NCBI RefSeq assembly: GCF_027352905.1
Contig: NZ_DAIEIF010000051.1
Coordinates: forward strand, 62,001 to 126,000
Origin: Acidocella sp.
GTDB lineage: Bacteria > Pseudomonadota > Alphaproteobacteria > Acetobacterales > Acetobacteraceae
DNA length: 64,000 nt
Direction: 5' to 3'
Shown here: piece after piece, positions 8,860 through 16,866 of the stretch
Layout of the letters: every line of letters begins with the position of its first letter
Position numbering within the stretch: the first letter of the stretch is position 1
The notes under the pieces: model-generated
The model's input: only the letters and a program-made list of their open reading frames with translations
What the model was told of the DNA's origin: nothing
Databases searched by the model: none
Position numbers and translations under genes: made by a program

Positions 8860-10020
8860 TCAATAAGACCGCGGCAGTCCCATCACTTTTTCGCCGATGA
8901 AACTCAGGCAGAGTTCGCGGTTCACGGGCGCCGTGCGCAGCAGGCGCACCAGCGGATACATCTCATAAATCCCCGTATCCTCGGTAAAACCCGAGCCACC
9001 ATGCGCCTGCAACGCGGCATCCACGGCCTCGATCCCCGCCTCTGCGGCGGCATATTTCGCCATGTTGGAAGACGCGCCCGCCGGCAGTTTGTTGTCAAAT
9101 TCCCAGGCCGCCCGCCGGGTCATCAGGCTCGCCATCTCAACCGCCGTATAGGCTTTGGCCAGCGGGTGCTGCACGCCCTGATGCGCGCCGATCGGCTGGC
9201 CGAAAACATTACGCTCTGAGGCATAGCGTACCGCTTTATTAAGGACATAACGCCCTATTCCGCAGCACAGCGCGCCCAGAATGATGCGCTCAGGATTTAG
9301 GCTGTCGAACAGGATGGAGAATCCATGATCCACCTCGCCTACGATATCCTCGGGTCCAAGGTCGACATTATCGAAGAAAAGCGTCCACTGTTCTTCAGGC
9401 AGCGGAATCGACACCTTGACCCTCTGTTTATCCACACCCTTCTTCTTGAGATCGACGACGAACAAAGTGAATCCGTCCGTTTTGCGCTGGACTTCGGTAT
9501 ATGGCTTGGTCCGCGCCACCACCAGGCAATAATCCGCCACGTCCACCCCGGTGATGAAGGTTTTCTCGCCTGAGAGGCTGAAACGGTTGCCGTTTCGTTT
9601 GGCCAGCGTCGTCGCCTTTATGGTATTGGATCCAGCACCCGGCTCGGTAATCGCGAAGCAGAACTGAATTTCGCCCCGGCAAGCCGCGGGAAGCAATTCT
9701 TTCTTATGATATTCGGTACCATGAGCAGCAATATGCGCAAGCGACATGGTAGGCCCCACCACCATCATCAGCAGCGGGATGCCGTGATTGGCCGTACCTT
9801 CCATGAACAGCGCCATCTCCGTCATGCCAAGGCCGGCGCCGCCATATTGTTCAGGCACCATGATGCCGAGATAACCGTCGCTCGCGATCTGCTGAAACAT
9901 CTCCCGCGGGAATTCGTGCCGGCGCGCGTGGTCCAGCCAATAGGTATTACTGAATTTCTGCGCCAACTGCCCGCCATATTCATAGATTTGACGCTGCTCA
10001 TCGTTCAAAGTAAAATCCAT
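8860..10020 (-). CDS. Acyl-CoA dehydrogenase (second of the PRSY-ending pair)
   Basis: 386 residues with the standard fold: MVPEQYGGAGLGM, FAITEPGAGSNTIKATT, GEKTFITGVDVAD, FGQPIGAHQGVQHPLAKAY and QAHGGSGFTEDTGI. As in the dehydrogenase at 801-1973, the EGTNE motif is missing; the region reads LLRTAPVNRELCLSF and the protein ends GLPRSY. The likely catalytic Glu is in FDSLNPERIILG. The two genes in one operon therefore look like related paralogues acting on different intermediates. The start ATG follows AAAGGG, and the gene begins 8 bases after the enoyl-CoA hydratase stop. Confidence 0.92.
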   Translation of the reverse strand: MDFTLNDEQRQIYEYGGQLAQKFSNTYWLDHARRHEFPREMFQQIASDGYLGIMVPEQYGGAGLGMTEMALFMEGTANHGIPLLMMVVGPTMSLAHIAAHGTEYHKKELLPAACRGEIQFCFAITEPGAGSNTIKATTLAKRNGNRFSLSGEKTFITGVDVADYCLVVARTKPYTEVQRKTDGFTLFVVDLKKKGVDKQRVKVSIPLPEEQWTLFFDNVDLGPEDIVGEVDHGFSILFDSLNPERIILGALCCGIGRYVLNKAVRYASERNVFGQPIGAHQGVQHPLAKAYTAVEMASLMTRRAAWEFDNKLPAGASSNMAKYAAAEAGIEAVDAALQAHGGSGFTEDTGIYEMYPLVRLLRTAPVNRELCLSFIGEKVMGLPRSY

Positions 10021-10028
10021 GATTATCG

Positions 10029-10808
10029 TTACCCTTTGAAAATTGGTTGACGGCGATTTTCGAATGCATCCAAACCTTCGGCCACGTCGCCGCTCGGCAA
10101 CGCGCGCAGAACAGCATCACGCTCAAGCCGCATTTGTTGATCGATGGTCATGTCATCCCCCTCGCGCGCGAGCCTCTTCATTTCCGCAAGGCCGATGCGG
10201 GAGCGCGTTTCCAATTTCCGGCAATAGGCCATCGCGGCTTCTTGGAGTTCGCCGTCAGATACGACATAATTGACCAAACCCGCTTCCTTCGCCTCCGCCG
10301 CTTTCAACCAGCGGGCGGAAAACATGAGGTCCAGCGCCCGCCGCACGCCCATCAGGCGCGTTAGCCGCTGCGAACCGCCCCACCCTGGGATCAGACCGAA
10401 CTGGGCGTGCTGATCCCCGAACTGCGCGCTCTCCGCCGCGAAACAAACATCACAAGCCAGCATCAACTCAATGCCGCCAGCGAGGCACAATCCCTGCACC
10501 GCCACCACTACTGGCAGAGCGCTTTTTTCCAGTGCCCGCAAATTTTCCATGCCAAATGATATGAAGTGATCGAGCGCCTTGGGGTGTTGGAGCTTGCCCT
10601 TGACCTCGATCAGATCCGCTCCGGTACAGAAATGCTTGCCTTGGGCGCGGATGAGAATGGAGCGGACCGAATGATCCGCCTCGAACCCGGCCCGCGCCTG
10701 GGAAATCGCCTCATGCACAGCAACCGAGAGGCAATTGAACTTGTCGGGCCTTGCCAATTCGATGATGCCGACACTCCCATCCTTGCTCACATTGACCGGG
10801 CCACTCAT
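10029..10808 (-). CDS. Enoyl-CoA hydratase/isomerase family protein, first gene of the minus operon
   Basis: 259-residue crotonase-fold protein. Visible: the CoA/oxyanion segment HFCTGADLIEVKG, GLCLAGGIELMLACDVCFAAE and FGLIPGWGGSQRLTRLMG. The first hydratase glutamate (GGIELMLACD) is present. The second, in the QPE position of rat crotonase, aligns to His in GDQHAQFGLIPG, so simple hydratase chemistry is not assured. The ATG at 10808 is preceded by AAGGAG with 6 bases spacing. It opens the minus-strand operon that runs to the window edge, divergent from the flavin oxidoreductase at 10995. Confidence 0.9.
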   Translation of the reverse strand: MSGPVNVSKDGSVGIIELARPDKFNCLSVAVHEAISQARAGFEADHSVRSILIRAQGKHFCTGADLIEVKGKLQHPKALDHFISFGMENLRALEKSALPVVVAVQGLCLAGGIELMLACDVCFAAESAQFGDQHAQFGLIPGWGGSQRLTRLMGVRRALDLMFSARWLKAAEAKEAGLVNYVVSDGELQEAAMAYCRKLETRSRIGLAEMKRLAREGDDMTIDQQMRLERDAVLRALPSGDVAEGLDAFENRRQPIFKG

Positions 10809-10859
10809 TCTGGACTCCTTGAATTTTATAAAAAATTATTCAGGCCACACGCCGTTCCC

Positions 10860-10880
10860 CGCCGGATGTCCTATCCGGCG
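10860..10880. repeat. Perfect 8-bp inverted repeat in divergent intergenic region
   Basis: Arms CGCCGGAT and ATCCGGCG flank a 5-base loop (GTCCT), about 50 bases upstream of the hydratase start and 115 upstream of the flavoenzyme start. There is no T-run on either strand, so it is more like an operator or leader hairpin than a terminator. The regulator is unknown; none is encoded next to it. Confidence 0.5.
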
Positions 10881-10933
10881 AAGCGGGAAAACCGGAACCA
10901 TGCCTCAAACCACCCTCCCGGCGCGTGACCTAC

Positions 10934-10961
10934 TTTTCAAAAACCTAACAAACGTTAGAAT
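10934..10961 (+). promoter_or_regulatory. Predicted promoter with overlapping palindromic operator for the dienoyl-CoA reductase gene
   Basis: TTTTCA (10934-10939) and TAGAAT (10956-10961) are separated by 16 bases and resemble a sigma70 promoter reading toward the gene at 10995. Overlapping the -10 is an inverted repeat CTAAC-AAAC-GTTAG (10945-10958), the size and position expected of a TetR-type repressor site. Both are read by eye, without a scoring model. Confidence 0.4.
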
Positions 10962-10994
10962 GCCTGGCAAGACACTAAAGGGAGGATTGTGACC

Positions 10995-13022
10995 ATGACC
11001 GAGACCGCACGCTACCAAACGCTGCTATCGCCCCTCCGCGCCGGACGCCATGAGCTGCGGAACCGGGTCATCATGGGCTCAATGCATACGCGGCTGGAAA
11101 CGGCTCCCGATGGGCTGGAGCGGCAGATCGCCTTTTACCAGGAACGCGCCCGGGGCGAAGCCGCGATCATCGTCACGGGTGGCTTCGCCCCGAATGCCGA
11201 GGGGCGGTTCGATCTGGAAGGCCCCCGGCTCGATCATGCCGAGGCGGCGCGTGAACTCACCCCCATCTGCGATGCCGTCCATCAGGAGGGCAGCCTCATC
11301 TGCGCACAGATCTGCCACGCGGGGCGGTATGCCAAATTTGAAGGCTGTGTGGCTCCCTCTCCCATCCGCGCCCCCATCAATCGGTTCACCCCGCGGGAAA
11401 TGACCGAGGCGGATATTCACCGTACCATCGCGGATTTTGCCGAAGCCGCCGCCAATGCTCAGGCCGCCGGGTTCGACGGGGTCGAAATCATGGGCTCGGA
11501 AGGCTATTTAATCAATGAATTCACCGTGCTCCATACCAACCACCGGAAGGATGATTGGGGCGGCAGCGCTGAAAACCGGCACCGTTTCCCCGTGGAGATC
11601 GTGCGGGCCGTGCGGGAACGCTGTGGCCCGCAATTGCTAATCATTTATCGCATTTCCGTGGCGGACCTCGTCGAGGATGGCGCGCCAGCCGGGGAGATCG
11701 CGGCTCTGGCGCGCCGGCTCGAGGCCGCAGGAGCAGATATACTCAACAGCGGCATCGGCTGGCATGAGGCCCGGGTGCCTACCATCGCCTATCCCGTGCC
11801 CCGCGCCGCCTGGCGCAAGGCCACCGCCCGCGTTAAAGCGGCAGTGTCGATCCCGGTCGTGGCCTCTAACCGGATCAATACCCCTGAAATCGCCGAGGAC
11901 ATACTCGCCTCGGGCGACGCCGATTTGATTTCCATGGCGCGACCGCTTCTGGCCGACCCGCATTTTGCCAGAAAACTGCGTGAAGGGCGGGCGGATGAAA
12001 TCAACCCTTGCATCGCTTGTAACCAAGCCTGCCTCGATTTCATTTTTTCTGAGAAAACCGTGAGTTGCCTCGTCAATCCCCGCGCCGGGCATGAGACGGA
12101 ATTCAGGGAAACCCCCTCGGATCACCCGCGCAAAATCGCGGTGGTGGGGGGCGGCGCGGCGGGCATGGCGGCAGCGGCCGAGGCCGCGCGGCTTGGCCAT
12201 AGGGTAACGCTTTTCGAGGCCAGCGACCGGCTGGGCGGCCAACTCAATCTTGCCCGCGCCGCCCCCGGCAAGGATGAGTTCGATGGCACGCTACGCTATT
12301 ATGCCGGCCAGTTGAAGAAATATGGCGTCGTCCTGCGGCTCGGCCACCGGGCCGAGGTTGAGGATTTGACCGGTTTCGATCATGTGGTGATCGCGACCGG
12401 CGTGACGCCGCGCATCCCCGACCTGCCTGGCATCGATCATCCCAAGGTCGTGACATATGCCGAAATTCTTTCCGGCGCGCGCCAGGCTGGGAAATCGGTG
12501 GTGGTGATGGGCGCGGGCGGAATCGGCCATGACGTCGCCGAATTTCTCGCGGTGGACCCGGACGAAGCGAGAAAAGAGGAGGGCTTTTTTGCCAGCTGGG
12601 GTGTTGATAGCCGCTTCGAGACCGCTGGCGCGCTGGCCGGTGATCCTTTGGCTCCACTGCCCGCCCAGCGACAAATTCTCATGCTGCAGCGCAAAACAGC
12701 CAAGCAAGGCGCCGGTCTTGGAGTATCGACCGGCTGGATATTGCGCAATTCGCTGCGCAAGCATGGGGTGGAGGGGATTTCCGGCGTCACCTACGAGAGG
12801 GTGGACGATGCCGGCTTGCATATCCTGGTGGACGGCGCCCTAAGGATTATCGCGGCGGATACCATCGTGCTCTGCACGGGGCAGGAATCCGAGCGCTCCT
12901 TGGCCGAAGCCCTGGCCAGCCGAGGTATCGCCGCGACCATGATCGGCGGCGCCGAGGAAGCGGCGGAGCTTGACGCCCTGCGGGCCATAGATGAAGGGGT
13001 GAGGCTCGCTCAGAGCTTCTAA
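10995..13022 (+). CDS. 2,4-dienoyl-CoA reductase-like NADH:flavin oxidoreductase (FMN, 4Fe-4S, FAD)
   Basis: 675 residues. The N-terminal Old-Yellow-Enzyme barrel (RAGRHELRNRVIMGSMHTRLE, ICHAGRYAKFEG) is followed by a 4Fe-4S motif CIACNQACLDF with a fourth Cys at TVSCLVNPRAG. The C-terminal half holds a dinucleotide domain (VVGGGAAGMAAAAEA, EASDRLGGQLNLA) and a second VVMGAGGIGHDVAEF. This is FadH/trimethylamine-dehydrogenase architecture; FadH reduces 2,4-dienoyl-CoA with NADPH. An in-frame GTG at 10989 exists, but ATG 10995 has GGAGG 9 bases upstream. It is divergent from the acyl-CoA operon and probably handles unsaturated intermediates; substrate inferred from context. Confidence 0.88.
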   Translation: MTETARYQTLLSPLRAGRHELRNRVIMGSMHTRLETAPDGLERQIAFYQERARGEAAIIVTGGFAPNAEGRFDLEGPRLDHAEAARELTPICDAVHQEGSLICAQICHAGRYAKFEGCVAPSPIRAPINRFTPREMTEADIHRTIADFAEAAANAQAAGFDGVEIMGSEGYLINEFTVLHTNHRKDDWGGSAENRHRFPVEIVRAVRERCGPQLLIIYRISVADLVEDGAPAGEIAALARRLEAAGADILNSGIGWHEARVPTIAYPVPRAAWRKATARVKAAVSIPVVASNRINTPEIAEDILASGDADLISMARPLLADPHFARKLREGRADEINPCIACNQACLDFIFSEKTVSCLVNPRAGHETEFRETPSDHPRKIAVVGGGAAGMAAAAEAARLGHRVTLFEASDRLGGQLNLARAAPGKDEFDGTLRYYAGQLKKYGVVLRLGHRAEVEDLTGFDHVVIATGVTPRIPDLPGIDHPKVVTYAEILSGARQAGKSVVVMGAGGIGHDVAEFLAVDPDEARKEEGFFASWGVDSRFETAGALAGDPLAPLPAQRQILMLQRKTAKQGAGLGVSTGWILRNSLRKHGVEGISGVTYERVDDAGLHILVDGALRIIAADTIVLCTGQESERSLAEALASRGIAATMIGGAEEAAELDALRAIDEGVRLAQSF

Positions 13023-13042
13023 AACGTCTCACCACTATAAAA

Positions 13043-13072
13043 CATGCCGTTCGAGCTCTCTTGAACGGCATG
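13043..13072 (+). terminator. Strong hairpin between flavoenzyme gene and mmsA
   Basis: A 10-bp stem (CATGCCGTTC / GAACGGCATG) with a 10-base loop begins 20 bases after the flavoenzyme stop. It is followed by TGGTCTTTCAT, only a weak T-rich tail, so it could be a poor intrinsic terminator, an mRNA 3' stabiliser or an attenuator ahead of mmsA. Confidence 0.5.
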
Positions 13073-13147
13073 GTCTTTCATGCCATCCCATCCGCCATCG
13101 CGCCGGGCCTCATTTGGCGGCCGGCTAGGAAATGGAGGAAGCAAACC

Positions 13148-14644
13148 ATGCGGGAAATCGGACATTTCATCGGCGGCAAGCGCGTCGCGGGCGGTAGTGG
13201 CCGGTTCGCGGAGGTATTCAACCCTTCCACTGGCTCGGTACAGGCCAAGCTGGCTCTGGCGACGGCGGCGGAGCTGCGCGCGGCGGTAGAAAATGCCAAG
13301 GCGGCCCAGCCCGGCTGGGCCGCGACCAACCCGCAACGCCGGGCCCGGGTGCTGATGAAATTCCTGGAGCTGGTCCATAAAGAATATGACAGCCTGGCCG
13401 AGCTTTTGGCCAGCGAGCATGGCAAGACAGTGCCCGACGCCAAGGGCGATATCCAACGCGGCCTGGAGGTGGTAGAATTCGCCATCGGCGCGCCGCATCT
13501 CTTGAAGGGTGAGTTCTCGGATTCCGCCGGCTCCGGTATCGACGTTTATTCCATGCGCCAGCCCCTCGGGGTGGTGGCGGGCATCACCCCATTCAATTTT
13601 CCGGCTATGATCCCGCTTTGGAAGGCTGCGCCCGCCCTGGCCTGCGGCAATGCGATGATCCTAAAACCCTCCGAGCGCGACCCCTCCGTACCGCTGCGCC
13701 TGGCCGAGCTGTTTCTTGAGGCGGGGTTACCCCCCGGCATTCTCAACGTGGTGAATGGCGACAAGGAGGCAGTGGATGCCATTCTCGATGACCCGGACAT
13801 CGCCGCGGTCGGCTTCGTTGGCTCCACGCCAATCGCGCAATATATTTACGGACGCGCTGCCGCCACAGGCAAGCGCGCCCAATGCTTCGGCGGCGCCAAA
13901 AACCACGCGATCATCATGCCTGACGCGGATCTTGACCAAACCGTGGATGCGCTGATCGGTGCGGGATATGGCTCAGCGGGCGAGCGCTGCATGGCGATTT
14001 CGGTGGCGGTGCCGGTCGGCAAGGAAACGGCGGAGCGGCTGGTGGCAAAGCTCACTCCCCGCGTCGAGGCTCTCAAAATTGGCCCCGCCACGGATGCGAG
14101 CGCCGATTACGGCCCCCTGGTGACCAAAGAGGCGCTGGCCCGTGTTGAATCCTATATCGGCATCGGCGAGAAGGAAGGTGCCAAGCTGCTGGTGGACGGA
14201 CGCGGCTTTAGGCTGCAAGGCTATGAAAATGGTTTTTATATAGGCGGAAGCCTGTTTGATCATGTGACGCCGGCGATGCGCATCTATAAGGAAGAAATTT
14301 TTGGCCCAGTGCTCTCCGTGGTGCGCGCGGGCACTTATGAAGAAGCGTTGGCTCTGGCCACCGATCACGAATACGGCAATGGCGTTGCCATCTTCACGCA
14401 ATCCGGAGACGCGGCGCGGGATTTCGCCAGCCGGGTGCAAGTGGGTATGGTTGGGATCAACGTGCCAATCCCCGTCCCCATCGCCTACCATACCTTTGGC
14501 GGCTGGAAACGCTCAGCTTTTGGCGATCTCAACCAACACGGGCCGGACGCCTTCCGCTTTTATACCAAGACCAAGACCGTGACGGCGCGCTGGCCTTCGA
14601 CCAACCGGGACGGCGCTTCTTTCGTCATCCCCACTATGAGCTAA
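13148..14644 (+). CDS. mmsA: Methylmalonate-semialdehyde dehydrogenase (CoA-acylating)
   Basis: Oxidises (methyl)malonate semialdehyde to propionyl-CoA or acetyl-CoA in valine catabolism. 498 residues, the family length. Landmarks: FIGGKRVAGGSGRFAEVFNP, GITPFNFPAMIPLWKAAPAL, the NAD-binding VGFVGSTPIAQYIY, catalytic Cys in GSAGERCMAISVAV, and EEIFGPVLSVVRA. The frame is open from 13061, but ATG 13148 has GGAGG 9 bases upstream and the conserved IGHFIGGK start. It is the first gene of the valine module followed by isobutyryl-CoA dehydrogenase, hydrolase and mmsB. Confidence 0.95.
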   Translation: MREIGHFIGGKRVAGGSGRFAEVFNPSTGSVQAKLALATAAELRAAVENAKAAQPGWAATNPQRRARVLMKFLELVHKEYDSLAELLASEHGKTVPDAKGDIQRGLEVVEFAIGAPHLLKGEFSDSAGSGIDVYSMRQPLGVVAGITPFNFPAMIPLWKAAPALACGNAMILKPSERDPSVPLRLAELFLEAGLPPGILNVVNGDKEAVDAILDDPDIAAVGFVGSTPIAQYIYGRAAATGKRAQCFGGAKNHAIIMPDADLDQTVDALIGAGYGSAGERCMAISVAVPVGKETAERLVAKLTPRVEALKIGPATDASADYGPLVTKEALARVESYIGIGEKEGAKLLVDGRGFRLQGYENGFYIGGSLFDHVTPAMRIYKEEIFGPVLSVVRAGTYEEALALATDHEYGNGVAIFTQSGDAARDFASRVQVGMVGINVPIPVPIAYHTFGGWKRSAFGDLNQHGPDAFRFYTKTKTVTARWPSTNRDGASFVIPTMS

Positions 14645-14645
14645 G

Positions 14646-15797
14646 ATGGGCGGCCCGCCTTTCGGCCTGGGGGAGGAACAAATCGCCATCCGCGACATGG
14701 CGCGCGCTTTCGCGGATGAACATCTGGCCCCCCATGCCGCGCTTTGGGACCGCGAGCGGATCTTCCCCGTCGAGACACTGCGCGCCGCAGCGGCGCTCGG
14801 CATGGGCGGCATCTATGTGGACGAGGCGCATGGCGGCTCGGGTCTCACGCGGCTCGACGCCGCCCTCATCATCGAGGCGCTGGCGACAGGCTGCCCCTCC
14901 CTCGCCTCCTATCTTTCGATCCATAATATGGTCGCGGGGATGATCGACCGCTTTGGCGACGAGACCCAGCGCGCCCGTTATCTGCCGAAACTATGCAGCA
15001 TGGAGCATCTCGCGAGCTATTGCCTGACAGAGCCCGCCGCCGGGTCGGACGCGGCGGCCGTACGCACCAAAGCGATACGCCACGGGGATGAGTATATCGT
15101 CAGCGGCGTCAAGCAATTCATTTCAGGGGCCGGAGCGGCGGATATCTACGCCGTCATGGTCCGCACCGGCGAGGATGGACCACGCGGTATCTCCTGCCTG
15201 ATCATCGAGAAAGACATGCCGGGGCTCTCCTTCGGCCCGAATGAGCAAAAAATGGGCTGGAACGCCCAGCCGACGCGGCAGGTGATCCTGGAAGAGTTAC
15301 GCGTGCCCGTGGTAAACCGGCTCGGTCCGGAAGGCATCGGCTTCAAAATCGCCATGGCCGGGCTGGATGGCGGGCGGCTCAACATCGCGGCGGCCTCGCT
15401 AGGCGGCGCCCAGACGGCTTTTGAAAAAACCCTCGCCTATATGGCGAACCGCAAGGCATTCGGTCAAAGCCTGACCGAATTCCAGGCTCTGCAATTCCGC
15501 CTCGCGGATATGGCGACGGATCTCGAAGTGGCGCGCACCTTCCTCTGGCGGGCGGCCTCCGCCCTGGACGCCAAGGCACAGGATGCGACGCGGCTCTGCG
15601 CGATGGCCAAAAAATTCGTCACCGATGCTGGTTTCGAGGTGGCGAACCAGGCGCTCCAGCTCCATGGCGGCTATGGTTATCTTGCTGATTACGGCATCGA
15701 AAAAATCGTGCGTGATCTGCGGGTTCACCAGATCCTCGAAGGCACCAACGAGATCATGCGGGTGATTATCGCGCGCGGACTGACCGGGAAAGGCTAG
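14646..15797 (+). CDS. Isobutyryl-CoA dehydrogenase (acyl-CoA dehydrogenase family)
   Basis: Converts isobutyryl-CoA to methacrylyl-CoA. 383 residues; YCLTEPAAGSDAAAVRT, GVKQFISGAGAADIY, ADYGIEKIVRDLRVHQ and the canonical C-terminal base in ILEGTNEIMRVIIARGL, the only dehydrogenase in this window keeping that glutamate. The helix-G region reads AGLDGGRLNIAAASLG, like mammalian ACAD8 and short-chain enzymes. It starts one base after the mmsA stop and is followed 6 bases later by the hydrolase, so context strongly supports the valine-pathway assignment. Confidence 0.93.
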   Translation: MGGPPFGLGEEQIAIRDMARAFADEHLAPHAALWDRERIFPVETLRAAAALGMGGIYVDEAHGGSGLTRLDAALIIEALATGCPSLASYLSIHNMVAGMIDRFGDETQRARYLPKLCSMEHLASYCLTEPAAGSDAAAVRTKAIRHGDEYIVSGVKQFISGAGAADIYAVMVRTGEDGPRGISCLIIEKDMPGLSFGPNEQKMGWNAQPTRQVILEELRVPVVNRLGPEGIGFKIAMAGLDGGRLNIAAASLGGAQTAFEKTLAYMANRKAFGQSLTEFQALQFRLADMATDLEVARTFLWRAASALDAKAQDATRLCAMAKKFVTDAGFEVANQALQLHGGYGYLADYGIEKIVRDLRVHQILEGTNEIMRVIIARGLTGKG

Positions 15798-15803
15798 ACA
15801 AAC

Positions 15804-16847
15804 ATGAGCGAAACCCAGGACGTGCTGTTGGAAACGCGCGGGGCACTCGGGCGTATCCGTCTCAACCGGCCGAAGGCGATCAACAGCCTGTCCCTACCGA
15901 TGATCCTCGCCGTCGAGTCTGCCCTCGATCGTTTTGAAAGTGACCCTTCCATCGGTCTCGTTCTCGTTACTGGCGAGGGTGAGCGCGGGCTTTGCGCGGG
16001 CGGCGATATACGGGTTCTGTACGAGAACGGCCGGGAGAAAATGGCCGAAAGCCTCGCCTTTTTCCGCAATGAATACCGGATGAACGCTCATATCGCCCGC
16101 TATCCCAAGCCCTATGCCGCCATCATGGACGGCATCACCATGGGCGGCGGGGTCGGCATTTCCGCGTATGGCCGAATACGCATCGTCACCGAACGCACGA
16201 AAATGGCGATGCCGGAAACCGGTATTGGCTTCTTTCCGGATGTCGGAGGCACTTGGCTGTTGAGCCGTGCGCCAGGTGAGATCGGCACCTTTATGGGTCT
16301 GACCGGCGAGGCGTTCGGCGGCGCGGATGCGATCTATGCCGGGTTGGCCGATTTTTACGTACCGAGCGAGACCCTGACCGGTTTGATCGAGGCTCTGGCC
16401 GCCCTCCCTGTGACCGCCGCAGAGGCAAGCGAAACCGTGAAAAAATTCGCCCAGACCGTGCCGCCGCCGCTCGCCGCGCACCAGGAAGAGATCGACCGCG
16501 CCTTCGCTTTCGATCGGGTCGAAGAGATCATTGCCGCGCTGCGCGCTTCCCCAACCCCGTTTGCGGCGGAAACGTTGAAAATAATGGGTCGGAAATGCCC
16601 ACGCAGCATGAAGGTGACCCTCGAGCTGCTGCGCCTTGCCCGCCAGGACACCACCCTAGAGCAAAGCCTGCAACGCGAGTTCGACGCCGTGCATGCCGTG
16701 CTGGCCTCGGATGATTTCTACGAGGGCGTGCGCGCCGCCGTGGTGGATAAGGACCGCAACCCGCAATGGTCTCCCGCCCGGTTGGAGGATGTCACCCCGG
16801 CGATGGTGGAGGCATATATGAAGCCAGCGGGAGACTCGCTTTTTTAA
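15804..16847 (+). CDS. 3-hydroxyisobutyryl-CoA hydrolase (crotonase superfamily)
   Basis: Hydrolyses 3-hydroxyisobutyryl-CoA, releasing CoA and free 3-hydroxyisobutyrate, the step preceding mmsB. 347 residues, longer than simple hydratases as expected for HIBCH. Diagnostic segments: GLCAGGDIRVLYENG, DGITMGGGVGISAYGRIRI, TKMAMPETGIGFFPDVGGTWLLSR, and the C-terminal ADDFYEGVRAAVVDKDRNPQWSP (first residues approximate). It may also hydrate methacrylyl-CoA if no separate hydratase serves, but HIBCH is the better match. It lies between the dehydrogenase and mmsB in one operon. Confidence 0.92.
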   Translation: MSETQDVLLETRGALGRIRLNRPKAINSLSLPMILAVESALDRFESDPSIGLVLVTGEGERGLCAGGDIRVLYENGREKMAESLAFFRNEYRMNAHIARYPKPYAAIMDGITMGGGVGISAYGRIRIVTERTKMAMPETGIGFFPDVGGTWLLSRAPGEIGTFMGLTGEAFGGADAIYAGLADFYVPSETLTGLIEALAALPVTAAEASETVKKFAQTVPPPLAAHQEEIDRAFAFDRVEEIIAALRASPTPFAAETLKIMGRKCPRSMKVTLELLRLARQDTTLEQSLQREFDAVHAVLASDDFYEGVRAAVVDKDRNPQWSPARLEDVTPAMVEAYMKPAGDSLF

Positions 16848-16866
16848 TCCGGACGGGAGGGGAACC

